Part shown: positions 43,218-51,490 of the stretch, one piece after another
How the letters are laid out: each line of letters begins with the position of its first letter
Numbering within the stretch: the first letter of the stretch is position 1
Assembly (NCBI RefSeq): GCF_900112065.1
Contig: NZ_FOKE01000014.1
Coordinates: 62,001 to 126,000 of the forward strand
Length of the DNA: 64,000 nucleotides
Origin: Cohnella sp. OV330
Lineage (GTDB): Bacteria > Bacillota > Bacilli > Paenibacillales > Paenibacillaceae
Reading direction: 5' to 3'
Notes under the pieces: generated by a model
Database searches by the model: none
What the model saw: only the letters and a program-made list of their open reading frames with translations
Told to the model about the DNA's origin: nothing
Position numbers and translations under genes: made by a program

Positions 43218-43278
43218 GTTCGACCACGCCTCCAAGTTAGCTCGTCTGTCGGACGGCCGCTTCGCCGCCGATAGGGCC

Positions 43279-43307
43279 ATTATAAAGAGCGGCGGCCCTG
43301 CGGAGAA
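43279..43307 (-). promoter_or_regulatory. Promoter candidate for the sugar-binding protein gene
   Basis: Minus strand: perfect TATAAT (43279-43284) with a poor -35 (TTCTCC, 43302-43307) at 17 bases. A strong -10 with a weak -35 fits a promoter that needs an activator, presumably the YesN-type regulator encoded just upstream. Confidence 0.5.
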
Positions 43308-43357
43308 TGGCGCATTTTTACCGCACCGGCGTTATTTTTACTTGAAGAGCCTCCGGC

Positions 43358-44977
43358 TTACGGACGCCGGACGCCGCCGTATTGCGAGGGCGGGATGCCA
43401 TACTCTTTTTTGAAGCACTTGCTGAAATATTGCGGATCGGCGAAGCCGACCGCCTCCGAGACGTACGCCAGATTGCGGACGCCGTCCGCGAGCAGCTGCT
43501 CCGCCCGCCGCAAACGGCGCATCGTCAAATATTCGACGACCGAATACCCGGTGGCGGGCTTGAACAGACGGCTCAAGTAACTGGGGTGAACGGAGATGCG
43601 GGCCGCGATCCTGCCCAAGTCCAGCTCGGGGTCGGCGTAGGCGCTGTCGATGTAGGCGGCGGCCTCTTCGACCAGCAGCGCGGGAGACGTCTTGCGCGAC
43701 GCGGCGGCGGCTTCCAGCACGAGCGACGTCCGATCGAGGAGCCAGCGCCGGATGCGCGCGGGCGTCGCCAGCTCCCGCACGAGCGTCTGCGGGAGCAGCG
43801 ATTCGGGGAGCAGCTCGCCGGCAGCGAGGCCGCAGTCGGAGGCATGGATGCGAAGCGCCGCCGCGATCTCGACGACGAGCAGATGCAGCCTGGCGATCGG
43901 CGCGTCGGGCGCCGCGCATGATGCGAGCCAGCCGTCGATGGCAGCTCTCGCCGCATCGCCGCTGCCGAGCCTTAGCTGCACGAGGAGACTCTCCCGGACG
44001 GACGGCAGGTTGGCGCTGCCGCTGCGCGAAGCGACGTCGGGCCACGCGAATGACCGGCCTCCGCCGGCGAGGCTTCTGCAATCCAGCGCCGCGGCGGCCT
44101 CGGCGGCGGCCTCGGCCAGCTCGCGCCAGTCCGCGCGGATTCGGCTGATGCCGGCGGACGCTGCTTTGCCGGTATGCGCCAGGCAAGCGGCCAAGCCATC
44201 GTTCAACGCTTCCGTCAGCGCATGCCCCCCGTCGTTCGGCACGTTGGCCACGATATAGACCGTGCGCCCGTCCGGGCCGCATGCCCATTCGACTCCGGGC
44301 ATGCGGGACAGACCGGCGCCGAGCAGCGCCTCGCGCCAGGCGTCGGCCCCTTCCCTGCCGGCCGGTTCCGGCATCCCCGCTCCCGCCGTACCCGCCGGTT
44401 CCTCGTCGCCATCATTGTCTAAAGCTACGACGACGACCGCGTAATTCCCATCGTCCAGCGCAGGCATATACAGCGACGCCTGTTCGCGCTCATGCGGCTC
44501 CAACCCCTGCAAACGCCTCATGATCCATTTTTCCCGCCTAAGGCTACGGCTCTCATCGGCCTGCCGGCGCTCCCGCTCCCTGCTCTCCCGATCGGCATCG
44601 GCCTCCAGAAGTTCCCCGGCCATTCGCCCAAGCAAGTCTTCGAACTCTCGCTTGTCGATCGGCTTCAGCAAATAATCGCGCGCGCCTGCCCGCAAGGCCG
44701 CCTTGGCGTACTCGAACGTGCCGTACCCGGTCAGGATGACGATCTTAAGCGTTGGATACCGGACCGAAGCGAGCTGCGCGAACGCCAAGCCGTCGAGCAG
44801 CGGCATGTTGATATCGACGATCGCCAGGTCGAACCGGGCCGATGCCAGCAGCGCAAGCGCATCCTCGCCGTTCTCCGCCTCGGCGGCGACCTCGAACCCG
44901 GCGGCCGCCCAGTCCACGCCTCGCTTGAGCCGCTCCCGCACCAAGTATTCGTCGTCTACGAGCAGTACCTGCCTCAT
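43358..44977 (-). CDS. YesN-type AraC-family response regulator
   Basis: A 539-residue response regulator. The receiver domain has the acidic pair in LLVDDEYLVRERL, the phosphorylated Asp in LAIVDINMPLLDG (about residue 55), and the Lys in YLLKPIDKREFE. A long variable middle is followed by the two AraC helix-turn-helix motifs (LDLGRIAARISVHPSYLSRLFK and VRNLAYVSEAVGFADPQYFSKCFKKEYG). Its ATG overlaps the kinase stop (ATGA). It likely activates the adjacent sugar transporter. Confidence 0.94.
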   Translation of the reverse strand: MRQVLLVDDEYLVRERLKRGVDWAAAGFEVAAEAENGEDALALLASARFDLAIVDINMPLLDGLAFAQLASVRYPTLKIVILTGYGTFEYAKAALRAGARDYLLKPIDKREFEDLLGRMAGELLEADADRESRERERRQADESRSLRREKWIMRRLQGLEPHEREQASLYMPALDDGNYAVVVVALDNDGDEEPAGTAGAGMPEPAGREGADAWREALLGAGLSRMPGVEWACGPDGRTVYIVANVPNDGGHALTEALNDGLAACLAHTGKAASAGISRIRADWRELAEAAAEAAAALDCRSLAGGGRSFAWPDVASRSGSANLPSVRESLLVQLRLGSGDAARAAIDGWLASCAAPDAPIARLHLLVVEIAAALRIHASDCGLAAGELLPESLLPQTLVRELATPARIRRWLLDRTSLVLEAAAASRKTSPALLVEEAAAYIDSAYADPELDLGRIAARISVHPSYLSRLFKPATGYSVVEYLTMRRLRRAEQLLADGVRNLAYVSEAVGFADPQYFSKCFKKEYGIPPSQYGGVRRP

Positions 44978-46764
44978 GGTTCGTTCCCTCCCGGACGCTG
45001 CAGCGGCAGCGTAATGGTAACGGCGGTGCCCGTTCCCGGCTCGCTCTCGAGCTCGAGCCCGAACTCCGGTCCGAAGTATAGTTTGATGCGCTCGTGCGCG
45101 CTTTTCACGCCGAAGCTGGCGGACTGTTCATCGCCGGTCCTTAATAGCAGCGCCTTTGCCTTCTCCGGCGTCATGCCGGTACCGTCGTCGCGCACTTCTA
45201 TCATCATTTTTCCATCCCGGATTTTCCCGAGGATGCGGATCATGCCTTTGCCGCGCTTGTTTTTCAAGCCGTGGTAAATCGAATTTTCGACGAGCGGCTG
45301 CAGCAGCAGCTTCAGCGTCCTGCATTCCAGCATGGCCGAATCGACGTCGATGGCGTAATCCAGCTTGTCCGCATAACGCACCTTTAAAATATCCAGGTAC
45401 CGCTGTGTCAGCGCCAGCTCTTCGCCGAGCGTGATGATCGGGTTCCCCTTGCTGAGCACGCCGCGGTAAAATCCCGCTAGCTGTCCGACCAGATCGATGA
45501 TATCCGCGTTGCGGCCGAGTTCCGCCAAGCCGCAAATGCTTTCCAGCGTATTGTATAAAAAATGCGGATTGATCTGCGCCTGGATGGCCGCGAGCTCAAA
45601 CTCCTTGCGCCGCTTCTCTTCCTCGACGGAGCGCTCCATCAGCGATTTGGTTCGGCTGACCATCCGGTTGAATTCGACGGCCAGCTCTCCGATCTCGTCG
45701 CGGGAATAAAGATCGAGCGATACGTCGAGATCGCCCCGCTGCACGCGCTTGACCGTCTGCTTGATCACCTTGAGCGGGCGCATCGCAGACCGCGACAGCA
45801 GCGGCGTGGCGAGCATCGCCAGCAGCACGAACAGGAAGCCGAGCAAGGTGAACCGGGTCGTGAGCGCGCTCTTGTCCTTCGTGATCTCGCCGATCGGGAC
45901 GATGCCCGCGATGCTCCAGCCCATCCGGGGATAAGGGCGGGACACGACCAGATACCGTTCGCCGTTCTGCACGAATGTTCGCCCCTCCCGCTCGCCGGCG
46001 AGCAGCGGATAATAGGGCTCGTCCCGCGCGGAGACGTTCAGATCGTTCGGGTCGGCGCTCGAGACGACATTGCCCGCCGCATCCACGATGAATACCCGGC
46101 CCGTATCCCCGAGCTTCACGCTCGCGTACTGTTGGCTGAGGTACCGCTCCTCCACCGACAGCTGGAGTACGCCGAGCTGAGCGCCCGACATTTGCGAGTT
46201 AAAACGCTGGAACAGCGACACGACTTTGACCTGGCGGTTGTCCCTGTAATAATTGCTGCTCTCCGTGCCCTGCCAGGCGATCCCGTAAGCCGATTCGGCG
46301 AACCGTTCGAAATAGGGGCGGCTGATGTCCCGGATGCCGTCTAGGCCTCCCGAGTCGTAAATCCGGTGACGATTGTCGTACAGCACGATCGCGCTCACGT
46401 ACGTTTGCCCGTCCGCGATGCTGCCGAGCACGTTTTGTACCGCGATGTAGCGTTGGTAGTCGGAATACGAATCGCCGTCCTGCGAAGCGGCGATCAGCGT
46501 CTGCTGGATCGTCTGGTTCTGGATGGCGATGCGGGCGTCGTTTTGGGCGTTGTCGAACACGAGGTCGAGCCGCCCCGATACGAGATCCAGGCTCTGCCTG
46601 GTGCTGTCCACCGCCTTGTCGATGAAAATGGCGGACGAAATGCGGTAGTTGCTGACGGCCAACGCGATGATGATCAGCGAGAGCGCCGCCGCAAAATAAA
46701 GCGTGATTCGTTGATGGATGGACATACGGCCCTGATGAGCCGCCGAGCGCTGCTGCTGCAACAT
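44974..46764 (-). CDS. YesM-type sensor histidine kinase
   Basis: A 596-residue membrane sensor. An N-terminal TM helix (ITLYFAAALSLIIIALAVS) is followed by a large extracellular dCache-like domain, a second TM helix (FTLLGFLFVLLAMLATPLL), a HAMP domain (MRPLKVIKQTVKRVQRGDLDVSL ...), the His_kinase domain with the phospho-His in NPHFLYNTLESI, and the ATP-binding region (VENSIYHGLKN, VRDDGTGM). The ATG at 46764 is chosen for the GGGGG upstream. It would sense an extracellular sugar or its binding protein and signals to the YesN-like protein. Confidence 0.93.
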   Translation of the reverse strand: MLQQQRSAAHQGRMSIHQRITLYFAAALSLIIIALAVSNYRISSAIFIDKAVDSTRQSLDLVSGRLDLVFDNAQNDARIAIQNQTIQQTLIAASQDGDSYSDYQRYIAVQNVLGSIADGQTYVSAIVLYDNRHRIYDSGGLDGIRDISRPYFERFAESAYGIAWQGTESSNYYRDNRQVKVVSLFQRFNSQMSGAQLGVLQLSVEERYLSQQYASVKLGDTGRVFIVDAAGNVVSSADPNDLNVSARDEPYYPLLAGEREGRTFVQNGERYLVVSRPYPRMGWSIAGIVPIGEITKDKSALTTRFTLLGFLFVLLAMLATPLLSRSAMRPLKVIKQTVKRVQRGDLDVSLDLYSRDEIGELAVEFNRMVSRTKSLMERSVEEEKRRKEFELAAIQAQINPHFLYNTLESICGLAELGRNADIIDLVGQLAGFYRGVLSKGNPIITLGEELALTQRYLDILKVRYADKLDYAIDVDSAMLECRTLKLLLQPLVENSIYHGLKNKRGKGMIRILGKIRDGKMMIEVRDDGTGMTPEKAKALLLRTGDEQSASFGVKSAHERIKLYFGPEFGLELESEPGTGTAVTITLPLQRPGGNEP

Positions 46765-46804
46765 CTTGCCCCCTTTCTCCATGCCGATATCGGACAGCCG
46801 CCTT

Positions 46805-46832
46805 TTTATACCACCTTCAGCAACCGCTTACA
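46805..46832 (-). promoter_or_regulatory. Catabolite-responsive element (cre) and -10 element ahead of the kinase gene
   Basis: TGTAAGCGGTTGCT (46819-46832, minus strand) matches the CcpA cre pattern TGWNANCGNTNNCA except at the last base. A TATAAA (46805-46810) just downstream can serve as -10, so the cre would cover the -35 region and repress in the presence of preferred sugars. Confidence 0.55.
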
Positions 46833-47007
46833 TTTATTGCGCCGATACGACTAGGCAAACGTCGCTTGTCCGTCCTTCATCGGCGAAAATCGGAATGTTA
46901 TAAAGATAGCCGTTCGAACCGGCGCTTGCCAAGAGGCAATTTGCTTCTGCGGCGATTTTGCCATACGCTTCGCGCCGCCTCGGGCATCGGGGCAGGCATG
47001 CTCCCAA
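46833..47007. other. Part of a 355-base gap with no gene recognised
   Basis: Between the kinase gene (start 46764) and the cytosine deaminase-like gene (end 47120) lie only the cre/-10 region and the terminator at 47008-47042. Short open frames of 60-100 codons exist here on both strands, but none has a credible ribosome site or recognisable product. Confidence 0.6.
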
Positions 47008-47042
47008 AGAAAATAAAAAAATGCCGCAGCCGGGCCGCGACA
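47008..47042 (-). terminator. Terminator of the nine-gene catabolic operon
   Basis: Minus-strand stem TGTCGCGGC/GCTGCGGCA (nine pairs with two G-U) around CCG, followed by TTTTTTTATTTTC. It lies about 78 bases beyond the last gene. Confidence 0.85.
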
Positions 47043-47119
47043 TCGTTCATTGCATCCCTGGTCGGATGCCTCGCTCATCGCCTTGACGAGCGGGCGCCGT
47101 ACGACATATCCCTCCCCGT

Positions 47120-48403
47120 TCAGACGAGACGGCCGCCGCGTATCGCCATCCGGTCCCTCGGCCGGTCGTAGATCAAGTCCTGCACGCTCTCCGCGCGGAT
47201 CAACGCAAAGTCGGCGGGCGCCCCCGGCCGGATGCGCCGGTCATCGACCCCGAGCGCTGCCGCCGCCCGATCCGTGCACATCCCGAGCAGCCGGTCCGCG
47301 TCCGTCTCGGTCCCCATGTAGGACGTCTGCGCGAGCAGCAGCGCGACGTCGAGCGGGTCGCCCGTGCCGAACGGCGTGAAGGCGTTGCGCAGATTGTTCG
47401 TCCCGAAGCAGACGTTGACGCCGGCATCGAGGAGCAGTCCGACCGGCGCGATGCCGCGACGGACGGCATGCGTATCGCCGCGTCCGTTCAGGTACAAGTC
47501 CGTCGCGGGGAGCGCGAAGACGTGAATGCCGGCCTCGGCCATGCGTTCCCCGATGCGGCGCGCCCGGTCCGGCGGAACGGATCCAAGCGAGGTCAGATGA
47601 CCGACGCAGACGCGTCCTTCGAGTCCGTATTCCCGCGTACGCGCGATCACGTCCTCGATGGCCAGCTGCGTCGGATCGTCGGAAAAATCCAGGTGCAGGT
47701 CGACGGGCAGTCCGGCATCGGCGGCGAGCCTAAAGACGAAGTCCAGATGCTCGCCGGAGTCCCGGTCGTTGTAGGGAATGCCGCCCACCGCATCGGCGCC
47801 GAGCCGTATTGCTTCCCGCAGCAAGCGCGCCGTGCCCGGTTGATTGAAGATGCCCTCCTGGGGAAAGGCGACGAGCTGGAGCGTCATGCGGCCTGCGAAT
47901 TCGGCCTTTAAAGCGAGCGCCGACGCGAGACTGAGCAGGCCGAGCACCGGATCGATCTCGACCTGCGCGCGCAGTAGCGACACGCCGAACGCGAACGACC
48001 GATCCAGCGCGCGGCGCGAACGCGCGGTCACGTCCTCCGCCGTATAGCCGGGCTTGAGCGCGGCCGTCATCGCGATTGCTTCGCCGAGGTTCGCCGCTGG
48101 CCGTTCGAGCCGCTCCGATAGAAACGCTTTGTCCAGGTGAATATGCGTCTCCACGAGACCGGGCGTCACGACATAACCGTTGGCGTCAAGCACGCGGGAA
48201 TTCCCCGCGGCCGTTTCATTCGATCCCGCATCAATTGAATCCGCATCATCCGAATCCGCTTCATCCGCTCCCGCATCCGAATCCGTCCGCTTTGCGGCCG
48301 GCACGATCCGTTCAATCAAACCGTCCCGAACGTAAATGTCGATCTTCTCTCTGCGGAACGGATCGTACGCGCCGGCGATCATCCCGCATGGCTCTCGGTC
48401 CAT
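47120..48403 (-). CDS. Cytosine deaminase-like amidohydrolase with a repetitive acidic insert
   Basis: A 427-residue amidohydrolase of the cytosine/isocytosine deaminase (CodA) group. Motifs are TPGLVETHIHLDKAFLSER (HxH), DLHLDFSDDP, CVGHLTSLGSVP and VCFGTNNLRNAFTPFGTGDPLD, where the last segment has Asn where many CodA proteins have Asp (GTDN), so the catalytic residue or substrate may differ. Between residues about 40 and 68 is an acidic, five-residue repeat (DSDDA/DSIDA type) not normal for the family. The ATG at 48403 has AAGGGGGG upstream. It is the last gene of the operon. Confidence 0.82.
   Translation of the reverse strand: MDREPCGMIAGAYDPFRREKIDIYVRDGLIERIVPAAKRTDSDAGADEADSDDADSIDAGSNETAAGNSRVLDANGYVVTPGLVETHIHLDKAFLSERLERPAANLGEAIAMTAALKPGYTAEDVTARSRRALDRSFAFGVSLLRAQVEIDPVLGLLSLASALALKAEFAGRMTLQLVAFPQEGIFNQPGTARLLREAIRLGADAVGGIPYNDRDSGEHLDFVFRLAADAGLPVDLHLDFSDDPTQLAIEDVIARTREYGLEGRVCVGHLTSLGSVPPDRARRIGERMAEAGIHVFALPATDLYLNGRGDTHAVRRGIAPVGLLLDAGVNVCFGTNNLRNAFTPFGTGDPLDVALLLAQTSYMGTETDADRLLGMCTDRAAAALGVDDRRIRPGAPADFALIRAESVQDLIYDRPRDRMAIRGGRLV
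48212..48290. repeat. 15-base imperfect tandem repeat inside the cytosine deaminase-like gene
   Basis: On the coding strand units such as GGATTCGGATGATGC and GGATTCAATTGATGC repeat four to five times with drift, encoding Asp/Ser/Ala-rich pentapeptides. The repeat keeps the reading frame. Confidence 0.75.
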
Positions 48404-48405
48404 GG

Positions 48406-49197
48406 CTATGCCCCCCTTTCGCCTTTTCCGCATGGAATCCCGAACACCCGCCCCCACTGCTCGGCCAGCTTCGGCTGCGGAATGCCCGTCAGCGCCAGTG
48501 CCCGCCATGCGGTCGTCGCCACCGAATCGAGGATCGGCTTGCCATACGTCCGTTCGAGCTTCCCTGCCAATCGCGCGCCGTCCATATTCGTACAGACGAC
48601 GGCGACCGCGTCCGTCTCCGGCGAGGCCGCCGCGCTGCGGATCATCTCCTCGACCGCCTCCGGCGAGACGCAGGCGAATTGCTCGTTGATCCGAAGGCCG
48701 CAGCCGAGCTTGACCTGGCAGGTCAATCCTGCGCGCGCGTAATTCGCTGCGATCGCTTCGTTGACGTCCGCCGTGTACGGCGTGACGATTCCGATTCGGC
48801 GGACGCCGAGCGCCTCGTAGGCGTCTGCCAACGCCAGCGCGGACGTCGTCGCCGGCACGCCCGTCTCCGCGGCGATCATCGCGCACAGCTCGCGGTCGTA
48901 GTCGAGCCCGAGCCAGCTGCCGGCCGTGCCGTTCCACACGATGACGTCGACGAGCGCGTCGGCGAGCATCGTTGCGGCCGCGAGCATCGGCGCTGCGGCG
49001 AACTGCGTGCCCGCGTCTTCGCTTAGCGCGATCTGCGTGACCCGAAGCCGGGAATAATGGACGGTCACGCCCGTCACGCCCGAGAGGATAGCAGACGTGA
49101 CCGGCTCCAGCACCGTATTGGAGGAAGGCGTCAGCATGCCGATCCGCTTGCCGCGGGGGGCCAGGGCGACAGCGGAAGCAATCCCGCCGGGCCTCAT
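48406..49197 (-). CDS. Maleate isomerase / Asp-Glu racemase superfamily protein
   Basis: A 263-residue protein of the superfamily that includes maleate cis-trans isomerase, arylmalonate decarboxylase and aspartate racemase. The N-terminal RIGMLTPSSNTVLEPVTSAIL is typical of maleate isomerase-like members; the two catalytic cysteines are not in fully standard context, with candidates in VVCTNMDGARLAGKLE and in ELCAMIA or LTCQV. It overlaps the RidA-gene stop in ATGA and is two bases from the deaminase gene, so tightly coupled. The role is probably isomerising or decarboxylating a small dicarboxylic acid or amide made by this pathway. Confidence 0.75.
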   Translation of the reverse strand: MRPGGIASAVALAPRGKRIGMLTPSSNTVLEPVTSAILSGVTGVTVHYSRLRVTQIALSEDAGTQFAAAPMLAAATMLADALVDVIVWNGTAGSWLGLDYDRELCAMIAAETGVPATTSALALADAYEALGVRRIGIVTPYTADVNEAIAANYARAGLTCQVKLGCGLRINEQFACVSPEAVEEMIRSAAASPETDAVAVVCTNMDGARLAGKLERTYGKPILDSVATTAWRALALTGIPQPKLAEQWGRVFGIPCGKGERGA

Positions 49198-50552
49198 GCT
49201 TCCAGCGGATCGTAAAGCGTCAGATCCGCCATAATGCCGCAGCCGGGCACCCACAGCTCCCGGTTGATCTCGACCGCCGTCATGGCCGGCTTGTGACCGT
49301 CCGCGAACGCCTCCGCCCAAGCTTCCATCGCGCCCGCGTAAAGGCTCAGGTCCGTAAAATACAGCGTTGCTTTCACGACCTGCTTCAGATCGACCCCTGC
49401 CGCGTCCGCGATCCGTCTTGCCTTCAGCAGAATGTAACGCATCTGCAGCTTGCCGGGGATGCCGAAGTGCGGCAGCCCCGGAGGCGGCGACGCCTCGGCC
49501 GCGAGCCCGACGCCAGGATCGGTCGCCATCAGGCCGCTGAAAAATATGAGATCGTCCGCGCGCACCGCCGCCGGCTCCTTGCTCTTCGGCGCCCAGCCGC
49601 CGACGACGGGCCGCTTCAGATGCGCGGCGTCCGGCATGAGCAGATCGAGTCCGATCTCGACGCGGCAGCCCTTCGCGCCGATCTCGACGTTCGGCACCAG
49701 AATGCGCGCCGGCGCCTTGGACGGATCCGGGAACCACTTGGCCCACGCGTCCTCGAATGCCGAATAATCGCCCGGATCGGCCAGATAGACGTATGCTTTG
49801 ACAGCGAGCGCCAGGCTCGTGCCCGCTTCCTCCGCCACGCGGCTCAGCCGGTCGAGAATATAGTCCGTCTGCCGCGCGCAAGGCTCGTCGCCCCAGAACA
49901 GTCCGCTCGTGCGCGCTTCGGGCGCCAAGCCGACAAGCCCGCCGCCGTCGTACGCCTCCGAGCCCCAGTTGCCTTTCCAGTCCGAAGCCAGGTCGCCGGA
50001 CAGAAACACCCAGTTCCCCATCCGAACGCCCTCCGCAAATCCTGCCGCAGGCTTGGGCAAGCCCGGCGCGGACACCTTTTCAGGCAGGTCCCCGTCCAGC
50101 CTCGCCGTAAAGTCAGCTTCGACCTTGGCGCCGGCCACGAGCGTGCCGCGAACGCCGATGCCGGTGCTAGGCGGGCTCAGCTTGGTGAAATACCGATTTT
50201 TCTCCTGCACGTAACGTTTGTTGTTAACCGTCAGGTCGAGCGTCCGGTAGTGAGGCGACGCCATGCCGGCGACGTACCATTGATTAACCCGCACGACCTG
50301 TTCGGGCTTGGCGCCCGCCGCTTCCACGATCGCGCCGACGCGGCCGTACAGCACGGCCGCCTGTTTGGCCATCGCGTTTTGATAGTACGGGAACGCTTCC
50401 GGCACGACCGCCTCCGGCGCGAGCCCCGTCACCAGATCGGAGGCCGATTGCCCGGATACGAACAGCCAGTCTCCGGCCCGGACGGCCGGACTGTACGGGA
50501 TGGTCGGGCGAGGCATGCCCGCCGGCCATATTTCTTGAATTTGATGCGGCAC
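49194..50552 (-). CDS. Protein with three tandem RidA (YjgF/YER057c) domains
   Basis: RidA proteins hydrolyse reactive enamines/imines; RutC acts in uracil breakdown. Usual length is about 130 residues, but this protein has 452 and three consecutive copies: about 10-150 (RAGDWLFVSGQSASDLVTG ... KVEADFTARLD), 165-308 (RMGNWVFLSGDLASDWKG ... CRVEIGLDLL) and 315-450 (RADDLIFFSGLMATDPGVG ... ALWVPGCG-type end, read here as ELWVPGCGIMADLT). None keeps an obvious standard catalytic Arg in the usual context, so activity of each copy is open. Start is a GTG at 50552 with GAGGAGG upstream. It stands between the alpha/beta hydrolase and the isomerase-like gene. Confidence 0.82.
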   Translation of the reverse strand: MPHQIQEIWPAGMPRPTIPYSPAVRAGDWLFVSGQSASDLVTGLAPEAVVPEAFPYYQNAMAKQAAVLYGRVGAIVEAAGAKPEQVVRVNQWYVAGMASPHYRTLDLTVNNKRYVQEKNRYFTKLSPPSTGIGVRGTLVAGAKVEADFTARLDGDLPEKVSAPGLPKPAAGFAEGVRMGNWVFLSGDLASDWKGNWGSEAYDGGGLVGLAPEARTSGLFWGDEPCARQTDYILDRLSRVAEEAGTSLALAVKAYVYLADPGDYSAFEDAWAKWFPDPSKAPARILVPNVEIGAKGCRVEIGLDLLMPDAAHLKRPVVGGWAPKSKEPAAVRADDLIFFSGLMATDPGVGLAAEASPPPGLPHFGIPGKLQMRYILLKARRIADAAGVDLKQVVKATLYFTDLSLYAGAMEAWAEAFADGHKPAMTAVEINRELWVPGCGIMADLTLYDPLEA

Positions 50553-50646
50553 GCTGGTCCGCCTCCTCGTTTTGAATTCTTCTTATCGTCGCTCGGACGG
50601 ATGCGGATCTCGGCGCCAAAGCGAGCGCATCCGTCCTTCTCGGCCG

Positions 50647-51477
50647 TCAGGACAATGAAGCCAAAAAGGCCATGAGCGACGCGAGCAAGCGCCCGGGCGC
50701 CAGCTTGTGCACTTCGTGGCCGACATACGCGAGCCGCTCCGTGCGGATGTCGGGGTTCATCGCCCGCAGCTCTTCCTCCGCCTCCTCGGATATGAACGGC
50801 GCGAGACCCGCGGACAGCAGCAAGGCGGGCAGCCGCAGCATGCGGTAATAAGCATGGAACGGTTCCGCGTTCATCGCCGCATAAGACTGCTCGATCGCCG
50901 CCTCCGCGCATGACTGCAACTCCAGCGCCTTGCGTTCGTAATCGAAGCCGGGCGCCGTATAGTAAGCCTTGAAATCGTCGTACCGACCTTCGTCGATCGC
51001 TCTTTTCGGTTCGAGAAAACGCGCTAGCGGCAGCGGAAACGGCGAACGACCCGGCCCCGAGAGCGGCGGATCGACGAGCACGACACCGCCCGCCATCGCC
51101 GGGTACGTCGCCGCGAACGCCGCCGCGATCCGTGCGCCCATCGAATGCCCGACGAGCACGGGTCGCTCCGCGAAGCCGCTCAAGCTGTTGCAGACGATCA
51201 ACAGATCCTCCATGTAATCTGCCATCCGATAGCCCGAATCAGGCTTGAACGATCGGCCCCTGCCTCGCAGATCGAGTGCCATCGGACAAAGATGGCCCGG
51301 CAATTGCCGCATGAACGGCTCGAAGGCGGATGCATTCTCGGTTATACCGTGCAGGAACAGAACAGGCCGCCCCTGCGGATTGCCGCGCTGCAGCAGGCGC
51401 AGCCGGACGTCGCCCGGCCCGCTGAGCACGATTGAATGAGCGTCGTCCGTTCCGGCAGTCAATATCGGCAGCGTCAT
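50647..51477 (-). CDS. Alpha/beta hydrolase (NicD/RutD-like candidate)
   Basis: A 276-residue alpha/beta hydrolase. It has the oxyanion loop VLFLHGITENASAFEPF, LRGRGRSFKPDSGY, the nucleophile elbow VLVGHSMGARIAAAFA (Ser), and a C-terminal His in YVGHEVHKLAPG. No signal peptide. Family members near it by pattern include N-formylmaleamate deformylase (NicD) and RutD, both in heterocycle breakdown; the exact substrate is not determinable. AAAGGAG precedes the ATG. It is 13 bases downstream of the Rieske oxygenase gene. Confidence 0.8.
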   Translation of the reverse strand: MTLPILTAGTDDAHSIVLSGPGDVRLRLLQRGNPQGRPVLFLHGITENASAFEPFMRQLPGHLCPMALDLRGRGRSFKPDSGYRMADYMEDLLIVCNSLSGFAERPVLVGHSMGARIAAAFAATYPAMAGGVVLVDPPLSGPGRSPFPLPLARFLEPKRAIDEGRYDDFKAYYTAPGFDYERKALELQSCAEAAIEQSYAAMNAEPFHAYYRMLRLPALLLSAGLAPFISEEAEEELRAMNPDIRTERLAYVGHEVHKLAPGRLLASLMAFLASLS

Positions 51478-51490
51478 AGGCGGCTCTCCT

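Noticed and set aside
41934..43274. A 446-codon plus-strand open frame
   Set aside because: Antisense to the sugar-binding lipoprotein gene, no ribosome site, no recognisable domain.
43338..44288. A 316-codon minus-strand frame overlapping the YesN-type gene
   Set aside because: It is a frame-shifted shadow, extremely Arg/Ala-rich, without motifs.
46834..47078. Short minus-strand open frames of 69-75 codons in the 46.8-47.1 kb gap
   Set aside because: No ribosome sites, and they run across a terminator hairpin.
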